Shown here piece by piece: positions 1-6,932 of a stretch of DNA of 12,762 bases. Source of the DNA: an uncultured Blautia sp. Its GTDB lineage: Bacteria; Bacillota_A; Clostridia; Lachnospirales; Lachnospiraceae. The DNA lies in NCBI GenBank assembly GCA_905209435.1, contig CAJLTE010000086.1:1-12762 (forward strand), in the 5' to 3' direction. Each line of letters opens with the position of its first letter. The stretch's first letter is position 1. Under the pieces are notes generated by a model. The model searched no databases, was not told the origin of the DNA, and saw only the letters and a program-made list of their open reading frames with translations. A program made the translations under genes and the position numbers.

Positions 1-21
1 TGATCAGTCCCGGCCAATAAC

Positions 22-230
22 CAGCAAGCGCGAACCATTCTCTTCGGCGACCTTTGCAGGACCTTTAGAAAAACTTAGTCCTGGGAAATCTGCGTTATTC
101 GCAAATCACTCACTGTCTGAGCGCAGCGAGTTTGAGTTATTTGCGAATGCTTTTAGCAGATTTTTCAGGGCTTAGCTTTTCTTAAGGTCCGAAACCGAGC
201 CGAAAAGAATGGTTCGCGCTTGCGTCCCCT
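22..230. repeat. Large imperfect inverted repeat (long hairpin, non-coding)
   Basis: The reverse complement of about 22-106 aligns, with scattered mismatches and small gaps, to about 139-230. Both arms share the core GAATGGTTCGCGCTTG at the outer end and ATTCGCAAAT (97-106) / ATTTGCGAAT (139-148) at the inner end. The centre can close further as CTCACTG (109-115) against CAGCGAG (124-130). No open reading frame or ribosome site fits here. The element could form a cruciform in DNA or a long RNA hairpin at the 3' end of the nitroreductase transcript, for which I see no ordinary terminator. It may be a dispersed intergenic repeat of the genome, but that cannot be judged from one window. The left edge may extend beyond the window. 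Confidence 0.75.
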
Positions 231-470
231 TTTACCTGATTTCCCAGGACTTAGCTTTTCTTAAGGTCCGAAACCGAGCCGAAGAGAATGGTTCGCGCTT
301 GCGTCCCCTTTTACCTGATTTCCCAGGACTTAGCTTTTCTTAAGGTCCGAAACCGAGCCGAAGAGAATGGTTCGCGCTTGCGTCCCCCTTTACCTGATTT
401 CCCAGCCTTAGCTTTTCTTAACCCCCGAAACCCAGCCACAAAGAATGCTTAGAGCCTGCGTCCCTCTTTA
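171..470. repeat. Tandem 78-79 bp direct repeat, four copies
   Basis: Units begin with CTTAGCTTTTCTTAA at 171, 250, 329 and 407, giving periods of 79, 79 and 78. Copies 1-3 are nearly identical; copy 4 (407 to about 470) is clearly diverged and ends at the nitroreductase stop codon. The first unit is also the right arm of the inverted repeat at 22-230, so that arm has been amplified in tandem. Each unit can form two small stems: GGACTTA with TAAGGTCC (one bulge) across the unit junction, and CGAAACC with GGTTCG (one bulge) inside the unit. The period is not a multiple of three and the frames contain stops, so it is not a coding repeat. It fits a minisatellite/VNTR-like array. Confidence 0.88.
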
Positions 471-1004
471 TACAAACTTCAAAATATCCTCTGTCCCTTT
501 TCTTTTTGGTCGATTAGGCTGTTCCCCAGGAACACCCACCGCGATCACAGCAACCACTGTTTCCGTTTCCGGAATAGAGCAAACCTCCCGAATCTTATCC
601 GCATTACGAATCCCCATAATAAGAGTCCCGTATCCCAGATCCTCGGCCTTCAATATCAGATTCTCATTCTGGAGTCCCAGGTCATAGCATCCCCATCCAT
701 TTCCCAGTTCATTATCTGCAGTCCCATCCTTCTGAAATCCCGCTCTGTTGTGAACAAAAGTACTGATAATCAATACCGTATTTTCACACTTCCCGGCATT
801 CATTTCCGGCAGACACTCTTCTCTGAACTGACTCACATCTTTCTCATCCATAATGCAGTAATAACGTCCTGTCTGAGAATTCTTCCATGAAGGTGCTTCC
901 TGAGCCGCCTTTACCATAGTCAGAATATCCTCTTTGCTTACCGTATTACCCTCTGAATATTTACGAACCGTTCTTCTCTTCTCGATCAGATTCTGAAATT
1001 CCAT
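468..1004 (-). CDS. Nitroreductase-family flavoprotein
   Basis: The product is a 178-residue cytosolic protein of the FMN-dependent nitroreductase family, which transfers electrons from NAD(P)H to nitro compounds, quinones or other acceptors. The N-terminal EKRRTVRKYSE is the typical FMN-phosphate-contacting RRSxRxF/Y-type motif. APSWKNSQT (about residues 38-46) follows, and the C-terminal half has the GWGCYDLGLQNENLILKAED helix and GYGTLIMG. Length is normal for the compact members. The start is supported by AGGAGG 8 bases upstream of the ATG. It lies 42 bases downstream of the symporter gene and is probably cotranscribed with it. The stop codon falls exactly where the diverged last unit of the tandem repeat ends. 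The in vivo substrate cannot be told from sequence. Confidence 0.9.
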   Translation of the reverse strand: MEFQNLIEKRRTVRKYSEGNTVSKEDILTMVKAAQEAPSWKNSQTGRYYCIMDEKDVSQFREECLPEMNAGKCENTVLIISTFVHNRAGFQKDGTADNELGNGWGCYDLGLQNENLILKAEDLGYGTLIMGIRNADKIREVCSIPETETVVAVIAVGVPGEQPNRPKRKGTEDILKFV

Positions 1005-1046
1005 GTTTGCGTCCTCCTATTCCGTCTTATTCGTGTTTCTTATCTC

Positions 1047-2279
1047 TTAGCTTCGTTTTAACCTTGCTTCCTTTTTCTTTTCCATATTGGAAACGATCAT
1101 ACAACAGCTTGCATCACCAGTGATATTTACAGTTGTTCTTCCCATATCAAAGATTCGGTCAACGCCTGCAACCAGCGCAATACCGTCTACCGGCAGACCA
1201 ACAGATGTAAGTACCATTGCCAGCATTACCATTCCTGCTCCCGGAACTCCGGCAGTACCGATAGATGCCAGTGTCGCAGTCAGAATAATTGTCAGCATCT
1301 GTGGTAAAGTAAGATGAATTCCATAACATGCAGCAATAAAAATCGCACAAACACCCTGATAAATCGCAGTTCCATCCATGTTAATGGTAGCGCCCAGCGG
1401 CAGAACAAATGAAGTAACCTCTTTAGAAGCTCCCATCTTCTCCACACATTCCATATTGATAGGCAAAGTACCTACAGAAGATGCACTGGAAAAAGCAAAC
1501 ATGATCGCCGGAAGCATCCCCTTAAAGAATTCCAATGGGCTTAAGCCGCCCATAGCCTTTACTGCAATAGAATATACAACTACTGCATGAACAATATAGC
1601 AGATATATGCTGCCAGAAGCACCATTGCCAGAGAACCGATAATTGCCGGTCCATTGGACGCGATAACCGGACACAACAGACAGAATACACCGATTGGAGA
1701 CAGCTTCAGGATCATCTCCATACATTTCATAAATACATCATTCAGATCATTACATGCATTTACGACACGTGCATTCTTTTCTTCCCCGATCATAATAATG
1801 GCAAATCCCAGTAACAGTGCCATCACAATAATCTGGAGCATATTTGCTTCTACCATAGGAGAAACAAAATTAGATGGAAAAATATTCACAATCGTATCCA
1901 TAAATGACGTAGCTTCTGCCGCCTCATAAGTCAGGTCTGTAGTAGCAACCTTTGGAAAAAGTCCTTTAAACAGGTTTCCGCCGATCAATCCGATCGTAAT
2001 CGCAAATGCAGTTGTGCATAAATAATATACAACTGTTTTCAGACCGATCGATCCGACCTTCTTGATATCACGCATGGAAATAATTCCACACATAATGGAA
2101 AATAATACGATTGGAACAACAATGAACTTAACCAGATTCAAAAAGATCGTTCCAAAAGGTTTGATGTACGACTGTGCAAAATCCGCATACTTCTGCATCA
2201 ACAGTCCTGCCACGATTGCCAGTACAAGCGCAATAAAAATCTGCATGGCCAGTGACATTTTTTTCTTCTCTTTTGTCAT
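1047..2279 (-). CDS. Dicarboxylate/amino acid:cation symporter (DAACS family, glutamate/aspartate type)
   Basis: The product is a 410-residue inner-membrane carrier of the DAACS (SLC1-like) family, which imports acidic amino acids or C4-dicarboxylates with Na+ or H+. Family hallmarks are in order: the serine-rich re-entrant loop FSSASSVGTLP (about 263-273), NMDGTA (300-305), the second loop GTAGVPGAGMVML (341-353), and DRIFDMGRTTVNITGD (374-389). In that last motif the spacing matches the D-D-R-T-N-D series of archaeal aspartate carriers. The Arg at 381 in the substrate-carboxylate position argues for an acidic substrate rather than a neutral one. Both termini are lysine-rich. A weak purine-rich ribosome site (GAGGG) precedes the ATG, and an extended -10 promoter lies about 75 bases upstream. 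It is probably the first gene of a two-gene unit with the nitroreductase. Confidence 0.93.
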   Translation of the reverse strand: MTKEKKKMSLAMQIFIALVLAIVAGLLMQKYADFAQSYIKPFGTIFLNLVKFIVVPIVLFSIMCGIISMRDIKKVGSIGLKTVVYYLCTTAFAITIGLIGGNLFKGLFPKVATTDLTYEAAEATSFMDTIVNIFPSNFVSPMVEANMLQIIVMALLLGFAIIMIGEEKNARVVNACNDLNDVFMKCMEMILKLSPIGVFCLLCPVIASNGPAIIGSLAMVLLAAYICYIVHAVVVYSIAVKAMGGLSPLEFFKGMLPAIMFAFSSASSVGTLPINMECVEKMGASKEVTSFVLPLGATINMDGTAIYQGVCAIFIAACYGIHLTLPQMLTIILTATLASIGTAGVPGAGMVMLAMVLTSVGLPVDGIALVAGVDRIFDMGRTTVNITGDASCCMIVSNMEKKKEARLKRS

Positions 2280-2354
2280 AAATAGCCCTCTCTTTCCCTC
2301 ATAGATGTGTTGTATATCTCCATGTCACCTGGGCTGTACAGAAGATATGAATTA

Positions 2355-2363
2355 ATTATATCA
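2355..2363 (-). promoter_or_regulatory. Extended -10 promoter for symporter-nitroreductase unit
   Basis: On the minus strand the sequence reads TGATATAAT, a perfect TATAAT with an extended TGn. No good -35 box exists at 17 bases; TTGCCC (2386-2381) is present at 20 bases. The site lies between the transpeptidase terminator and the symporter start. The same nonamer is used in front of the Crp/Fnr-family gene. Confidence 0.6.
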
Positions 2364-2416
2364 TACCTTTCTTCTATACGGGGCAATTTATTTGCATCGA
2401 TTATTCTTTCCATACG

Positions 2417-2457
2417 AAAAAAGCCGATAACATTGCAATGCCTGTTACCAGCTTTTT
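2417..2457 (-). terminator. Rho-independent terminator of the L,D-transpeptidase gene
   Basis: On the minus strand, GCTGGTAACA (2452-2443) pairs over its whole length with TGTTATCGGC (2432-2423), with two G-U pairs, around a 10-base loop, followed by six T. A short T run follows on the plus strand as well, so it could act in both directions. Confidence 0.85.
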
Positions 2458-2530
2458 CGAAATGATATTTTATCCTTAACTGTTGTTTAATATCTTCGCT
2501 GAACAGCGACTGCTGAACAGTTATAATTCT

Positions 2531-3973
2531 TTAATAGATGATGATCGGATATCCTCCATCAATCGTATTATAGATCAGTGCTGCCTGATCTTCCGGCAGA
2601 TTGATACATCCATGACTTCCATGTCCTGTTTTGTAACGGTCACCGCCAAATGCAGACTGCCATGGCGCGTCATGAAGTCCCTGACCATAAACAAACGGCA
2701 TCCAGTAATTTACAGTCTTCGCATAACCGTATTCCTCACTGCTCAATGTAAACGGACTCGCTTTATAAGCAATCGGCCATGCACCCCTGTACGTCTCGCG
2801 CTTCGCAGTAGGTGCCCCACTGACAATATCTGTCTCTGTAACCAGAGCTCCATCCTTGTACAGCCATAAATGCTGAGCATCCAGGCTGACCTCTATATAG
2901 CTGCCTGCCAGATCATCTGTACCGTTTCTCTGCATACCACTGCTGCTGTATACAGGTTCTCTTGACACAGCCTCTCCGCTCTTCAGGTCCTCCAGCAGCT
3001 GTGTAAGTTCTCCTTCCTGATCAATTCTGTATCCATACTCATTATCAGAAACCGTGATATCTGCTCCCCCGGATGTATGAAATGTACGCGGCACATAAAT
3101 CGTATTATATTTATTCGCCATATCTGAAATATAAGCAGCTGCCGCATCTTTATCAACACTGATTCCGTTATTCTTAATCTTCAGCCAGGAATTGATCGTA
3201 TCGGAATCCAGAATCTGAGTTTCTGAGCCAAAAACATATGTAACCGTAGTACTGCGATACTTCTTCAGCTGAGAATTCAGCTTCTTTACCTGCTGTTTCA
3301 TTTCTCCCGATGCTTCAATATCCGGCTGGCGGTAGACTTCCTCACTCAAAACAATCTGCACATCAGAGGACAGCAGTTCCGTCTTAAACTTCTCATCCAG
3401 AGTATCATTTACATAGCTTAACAGTCTGTTTACATCAATCTGATTTCCCACAACCTGCTTCACCAGTACATACTTCTGTTTTTTCTTACTGTACCGAATG
3501 TACGCATCTGTAGAATCAATTCTCTCTTTACTTTTAAAATTCTCCACTGCCAAAGCAGTCTGCTCCTGCGCCTCATCCTTAAGGATCTGATAATCTATCG
3601 TATAATCCCTCTGAGATGCAAAAATCTGAAACTTCTGTTTTCTTTGCTGCTGAAGTGCCTCAAGCGAACTCTTCAGTGTATCCTGATCCAGACTATATCC
3701 CATCTGCGCCAGTGTAATACTGTAAATATCTTCTCCGTCTTCATTCAGAGTTACAGTTTTATTCTGAAAGCTTTCAGATATCTTCTTCTGTGCTTCCTCT
3801 ACGGTAAGTTTCGATACATCCAGTCCATATACGCTTATCTTTCTTCCGAGCGTAGTGGTATCCACATGACGTATATAAACAAACAGCCCGATTCCGGTTA
3901 ACACAACCACTGCAATACACAATGCAAGAAGCACTTTTAGCTTCTTTTTGTTTAAAGCTTTTTTCTGCTCCAT
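2531..3973 (-). CDS. Membrane-anchored L,D-transpeptidase (YkuD domain) with peptidoglycan-binding repeats
   Basis: The 480-residue protein makes 3-3 cross-links or attaches groups to peptidoglycan on the outer face of the membrane. It has a lysine-rich N-terminus and a single hydrophobic segment (about 13-34) acting as signal anchor. A long extracytoplasmic region (about 40-345) resembles the paired putative peptidoglycan-binding domains found in Firmicute YkuD proteins. The catalytic YkuD domain runs from about 359 to 480. The active-site motif HGSHGCINLP (451-460) is intact, with Cys456 as nucleophile, and GLHDAPW (432-438) lies upstream. The start is supported by AGGAG 8 bases before the ATG. 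It appears monocistronic, with its own promoter and terminator. Such enzymes can lower dependence on beta-lactam-sensitive transpeptidases; that is family knowledge, not shown here. Confidence 0.93.
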   Translation of the reverse strand: MEQKKALNKKKLKVLLALCIAVVVLTGIGLFVYIRHVDTTTLGRKISVYGLDVSKLTVEEAQKKISESFQNKTVTLNEDGEDIYSITLAQMGYSLDQDTLKSSLEALQQQRKQKFQIFASQRDYTIDYQILKDEAQEQTALAVENFKSKERIDSTDAYIRYSKKKQKYVLVKQVVGNQIDVNRLLSYVNDTLDEKFKTELLSSDVQIVLSEEVYRQPDIEASGEMKQQVKKLNSQLKKYRSTTVTYVFGSETQILDSDTINSWLKIKNNGISVDKDAAAAYISDMANKYNTIYVPRTFHTSGGADITVSDNEYGYRIDQEGELTQLLEDLKSGEAVSREPVYSSSGMQRNGTDDLAGSYIEVSLDAQHLWLYKDGALVTETDIVSGAPTAKRETYRGAWPIAYKASPFTLSSEEYGYAKTVNYWMPFVYGQGLHDAPWQSAFGGDRYKTGHGSHGCINLPEDQAALIYNTIDGGYPIIIY

Positions 3974-4083
3974 CGTTTATTCTCCTGCAATTTATAAAAT
4001 ACTTATTTTATACGATATCAGCTCCAAAAAAATTCGCATCTGCGCGATAAGACGCTTGAATTTTTGATCCTGACATCTTTTAT

Positions 4084-4112
4084 ATTTTATTATATAAAAA
4101 AACAAAAAGCAA
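4084..4112 (-). promoter_or_regulatory. Probable promoter of the L,D-transpeptidase gene
   Basis: On the minus strand, TTGCTT (4112-4107), a 17-base spacer and TAAAAT (4089-4084) lie just beyond the T run of the preceding terminator. The region is very AT-rich, so the exact boxes are uncertain. The predicted leader is about 100 bases. Confidence 0.45.
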
Positions 4113-4122
4113 TTTGTAAAAT

Positions 4123-4214
4123 AAAAAAGCCCCTGTCCTGTCTGTATTCCACAGCCAGAACAGCGACTTTCCAATCTGTTCATACATAATTTTTTTTCAC
4201 AATTGAAGCAGGGG
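4123..4214 (-). terminator. Branched structured 3' region ending in a terminator, downstream of the TSUP gene
   Basis: On the minus strand, CCCCTG (4214-4209) pairs with CAGGGG (4135-4130), which is followed by C and TTTTTTATTTT. Between the arms, about 73 bases contain a perfect GAACAG/CTGTTC hairpin (4181-4176 with 4163-4158) and a CTGT/ACAG hairpin (4154-4151 with 4145-4142). The whole is therefore a multi-branch fold closed by a terminator-like stem. It ends the module transcript and is larger than an ordinary terminator. It could hold a small 3' RNA. Confidence 0.6.
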
Positions 4215-4229
4215 ACTTACTTGATTTGG

Positions 4230-5027
4230 TTAAATCAGCATATATATTGCAATACATACGGAAAATACCGCTACAAAAATCTTAAGTCCCTGGACAGGAA
4301 CTTTTCCCGCGAAACGGCTTCCGATCCAGACTCCGATTCCATGTGTGATAACGATCAGCGCTAATAATCCCAGCATCCCCTTCCAGTCAACTCGTGAAAG
4401 ATATCCAGCGCATGCCGGAACTGCAATAAACACAGAATCAAACAATGCAACGCCTACTGCAATTCTGGCAGATACACCGCATGCCACCAGCAGCGGCATT
4501 ACCAGTACAGGACCACCAGCCCCGGACAGAGAACAGATACAGCCGGTGGTAATTCCGAGTATCAGCAGAAACACAATGCTGTCTGTTGATGCACTTTCTT
4601 TTTCGGATAAATCATCTTCTGTCTGCTGTACTCTGCGTTCTTTTCTCTTATCATTCCACATGCGGATAAGAATTGACAGGCCTGATAACAGCACCACCAG
4701 ATAAAGTATGGTTTTTGCTGTACTCTTCGCGATCAGCGCCTGGAGAAATACCCCACCCACTGCGCCGATCAGACTTCCTATTCCCAGTTTCACAGACATG
4801 GAAATGTCCAGATTTCCAGCCTTATAATAATTCCAGGAACCGATCAGTCCCGATACCAGGAATGCCAGAAAACTCATTGCCAGTGCATAAGTTACATCAT
4901 ATCCCAGCGCCCCTGTATACAGCATCGGAAGCAGAAATCCCGCAATGCCGCAAATGCCAATGCAGCCTCCTACCGCTGCATTGGCAAGACCTATGATCAA
5001 TATTGTTACTATTGATAATCCGTTCAA
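4230..5027 (-). CDS. TSUP (TauE/SafE) family membrane transporter, probable exporter
   Basis: The 265-residue integral membrane protein belongs to the TSUP family, whose members move sulfite, sulfonates or related organic anions, usually outward. It shows the internal two-fold repeat of the family: GICGIAGFLLPML (about 24-36) in the first half and SLSGAGGPVLVMPLL (about 166-180) in the second. These are joined by a charged cytosolic loop (about 124-149, KRKERR then acidic). About seven to eight membrane helices are expected. The start is TTG, chosen because AAGGAG lies 7 bases upstream and no ATG or GTG fits; the first residues run straight into a hydrophobic helix. The gene begins 17 bases after the amidohydrolase stop and its ribosome site lies in that gap, so coupling is likely. 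The substrate is unknown, perhaps the product of that enzyme or a sulfur-containing by-product. Confidence 0.88.
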   Translation of the reverse strand: MNGLSIVTILIIGLANAAVGGCIGICGIAGFLLPMLYTGALGYDVTYALAMSFLAFLVSGLIGSWNYYKAGNLDISMSVKLGIGSLIGAVGGVFLQALIAKSTAKTILYLVVLLSGLSILIRMWNDKRKERRVQQTEDDLSEKESASTDSIVFLLILGITTGCICSLSGAGGPVLVMPLLVACGVSARIAVGVALFDSVFIAVPACAGYLSRVDWKGMLGLLALIVITHGIGVWIGSRFAGKVPVQGLKIFVAVFSVCIAIYMLI

Positions 5028-5044
5028 AATAATTCTCCTTTTCC

Positions 5045-6379
5045 CTATCTGCCGGCTTTATAATATTTTTTTGCCTGCCACATAATTTTTTCCTCATCAA
5101 GTGTGAGTACCTGTCTGTTATGCATCAGTATCTTTCCTGCCACTATACTGTCTGACACATCATTTCCGCATACACATTCCAGAAGTGTATTCACTCTATT
5201 TGCTGTGGCATATAACTGCGGCTGATCCCAGTTAATGGCAATCAGATCCGCCTGATATCCTTCTCTAATCATTCCTGACTGCTGTTCATTCAGGATACGG
5301 GCACCGTTTGTAAATGCCATTTTCAGAATAGTTTTTGCAGGCATGACTGCCGGATCCGCATTCTTTACACCGTGAAAAGCGTTCATAACAGACCTGAAAA
5401 TCTTCATCTCATTCCATAAACTTAAGCCGCCATGAGCCGCCCCATCTGTTCCAAGCCCTACACAGATTCCGCGTTCCAGAAGATCCGGTGTCTCCGGAAC
5501 ACCTTTTCCACAATTACTGAATGGACAGTGTACCACTTTTGCACCTTTCTGTGAAAGTAATGCACGCTCTGACGGTGAAAGCATGATTCCGTGTGCTGCC
5601 AGAAAGTGATCATTCAGCACATTCAGAGAATCCAGATATTCTACAGGGCGCTGCTGATAATTCTGCAGCGTATAGTTTACTTCCCCTGCATATTCATTCA
5701 TGTGTGCCTGCACTTTTGTATTCTTTTCCCTGGCTCTCTCTGCAGTCTTTACGATGAGTTCCCTGGAACAGTTCATCAGTGCACGCAGAGAATAGAATAC
5801 CTGCAGATTTCCCTGTCCGTGAAATTCTTCATACAGTCTATCCTGAGATGCCAGTACTTCGTCTGTTGTCTGACGGATAGAATCCGGGAAGTTTCCCTGG
5901 TCCATAGATGAATAGGAAATCGCTCCGCGAAGTCCGGACTCAAGATACACTTTTGCCGCTTCTTCCATGTAATAGCTTCCTGCATCTATGAAACCTGTTG
6001 TTCCATTCTTTATCATTTCCAGCGCTGCCAGTTGTGCACTGAGCTGCATTTTTTCCGGTGTCAGTGTACTCTCAAACGGAAGCATGATCCGTGTCCAGAT
6101 CATTGGAAGTTCATCAAGGACTGCACCTTTCAGAAGCTGTTGTCCTGTATGCATATGACCATCTACAAGTCCCGGGATCCACAAAAGATTTTCACCGTCA
6201 ATGATCTGTTTTGTTTCATACCTGTCTTGTGTTTCTTCATCCATATCTGCTTTATCGGAAAAGATTTTCAGAATTTTCCCCTGGGCAACGATGATAGAAA
6301 CATGATCCTGAACTTCCATATTTTCATCTAAATAGGAGGTATTCTTAATTAAAATGTCACATAATACTTTCTTTCTCAT
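5045..6379 (-). CDS. Amidohydrolase / TRZ-ATZ-type deaminase
   Basis: The 444-residue cytosolic metal enzyme belongs to the amidohydrolase superfamily group with methylthioadenosine/S-adenosylhomocysteine deaminase, SsnA, guanine deaminase and triazine hydrolases. Metal and catalytic residues are intact: H75 and H77 in GLVDGHMHTGQ, H226 and E229 in QAHMNEY, H263 in AAHGIML, H284 in VVHCPFSN, and D312 in GLGTDGAAHGG. An N-terminal beta-sandwich part (about 1-65) and the C-terminal strand return (about 365-420) frame the TIM barrel. It therefore likely removes ammonia from, or hydrolyses, a heterocyclic ring. The replacement of the usual SNxxL substrate loop by SNCGKGVP makes a known specificity doubtful. 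The start is supported by GAGGA 6 bases before the ATG. It sits between the two membrane genes and the exporter in one operon. Confidence 0.88.
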   Translation of the reverse strand: MRKKVLCDILIKNTSYLDENMEVQDHVSIIVAQGKILKIFSDKADMDEETQDRYETKQIIDGENLLWIPGLVDGHMHTGQQLLKGAVLDELPMIWTRIMLPFESTLTPEKMQLSAQLAALEMIKNGTTGFIDAGSYYMEEAAKVYLESGLRGAISYSSMDQGNFPDSIRQTTDEVLASQDRLYEEFHGQGNLQVFYSLRALMNCSRELIVKTAERAREKNTKVQAHMNEYAGEVNYTLQNYQQRPVEYLDSLNVLNDHFLAAHGIMLSPSERALLSQKGAKVVHCPFSNCGKGVPETPDLLERGICVGLGTDGAAHGGLSLWNEMKIFRSVMNAFHGVKNADPAVMPAKTILKMAFTNGARILNEQQSGMIREGYQADLIAINWDQPQLYATANRVNTLLECVCGNDVSDSIVAGKILMHNRQVLTLDEEKIMWQAKKYYKAGR

Positions 6380-6413
6380 TTAGTTCCTCTTTTTGCATTT
6401 CTTTATAAGTCAG

Positions 6414-6489
6414 TCTGATACTGTTTACGCACTGCGACAGCAGATATTCTGGCATAATTATGAGCGTTTTTGCAACATATTATATCAGA
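6414..6489 (-). promoter_or_regulatory. Nested intercistronic hairpin within the operon
   Basis: In the 105-base gap between the small membrane gene and the amidohydrolase, three complementary pairs nest in order: TCTGATA/TATCAGA (6414-6420 with 6483-6489), TGTT/AACA (6422-6425 with 6474-6477) and ACGC/GCGT (6427-6430 with 6464-6467). Inside lie CTGC/GCAG (6432-6435 with 6440-6443) and the perfect palindrome CATAATTATG (6453-6462). No T run follows, so it is not a classical terminator. It may set RNA stability or the ratio of membrane protein to enzyme. I see no convincing promoter here. Confidence 0.5.
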
Positions 6490-6931
6490 TTACATGTGTT
6501 ACTGACAGAAGAATCTGTGCGATAATTGCAGAGCAGGTGAAAGTTCCTACCATTACAAGAGCTGCGATCAGAAGCATTTTCCATCCCTGTCTTGCAAACT
6601 CTTTCAGCTGGTCACTGATAGAAATCCCTGCATAGGCGCCAACCATTGTTAGAGGTGCTGTAAAATTGATCTTTCCTGCTGCTTCGATCACATATTCTCT
6701 TGCAGGGCAGATCGGAGATGCCAGAAGAAGTCCGATCAGGGAACAATAGGCGATCACCGGAAATTTCACCGGAATAATCTTACTGATAATTACTGCTGCC
6801 AGAGAAATCAGAAGCAGGATTGCGATTCCCGGAAGAGAATCTCCGAAACTTACCTGAAATCCTACAAAATTGGCAAGTGCGATTCCAAGACCTGCCACAA
6901 TAAACATTACTGCCCACTCAATATATCTCAT
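6485..6931 (-). CDS. Small polytopic membrane protein, probable half-transporter partner
   Basis: The 148-residue membrane protein begins MRYIEWAVMF and has about four to five hydrophobic segments: about 5-22, 30-50, 54-70, 85-100 and 115-145. The stretch APLTMVGAYAGISISDQLK, followed by a basic amphipathic helix and a last helix, recalls the half-repeats of AbrB/LysO-like carriers. That resemblance is impressionistic and I cannot assign a family. The ATG at 6931 is chosen because it starts 1 base after the stop of the preceding membrane gene and has a purine-rich AAGGGAAAG before it. A TTG start at 6976 would add 15 polar residues inside that gene and has no good ribosome site. The tight junction suggests equimolar subunits of one membrane complex. 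Confidence 0.8.
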   Translation of the reverse strand: MRYIEWAVMFIVAGLGIALANFVGFQVSFGDSLPGIAILLLISLAAVIISKIIPVKFPVIAYCSLIGLLLASPICPAREYVIEAAGKINFTAPLTMVGAYAGISISDQLKEFARQGWKMLLIAALVMVGTFTCSAIIAQILLSVTHVI

Positions 6932-6932
6932 C

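Noticed and set aside
171..470. Could the regularly spaced repeats be a CRISPR array?
   Set aside because: The whole 79-base period is repeated, with no unique spacers between short repeats, and no cas gene is present.
3992..4183. Minus-strand open frame of 63 codons after the TSUP gene
   Set aside because: It runs through the terminator stem, the T run and the next promoter, has no ribosome site, and its tail is AT-rich low-complexity. Only the cysteine pattern near its beginning is kept as a finding.
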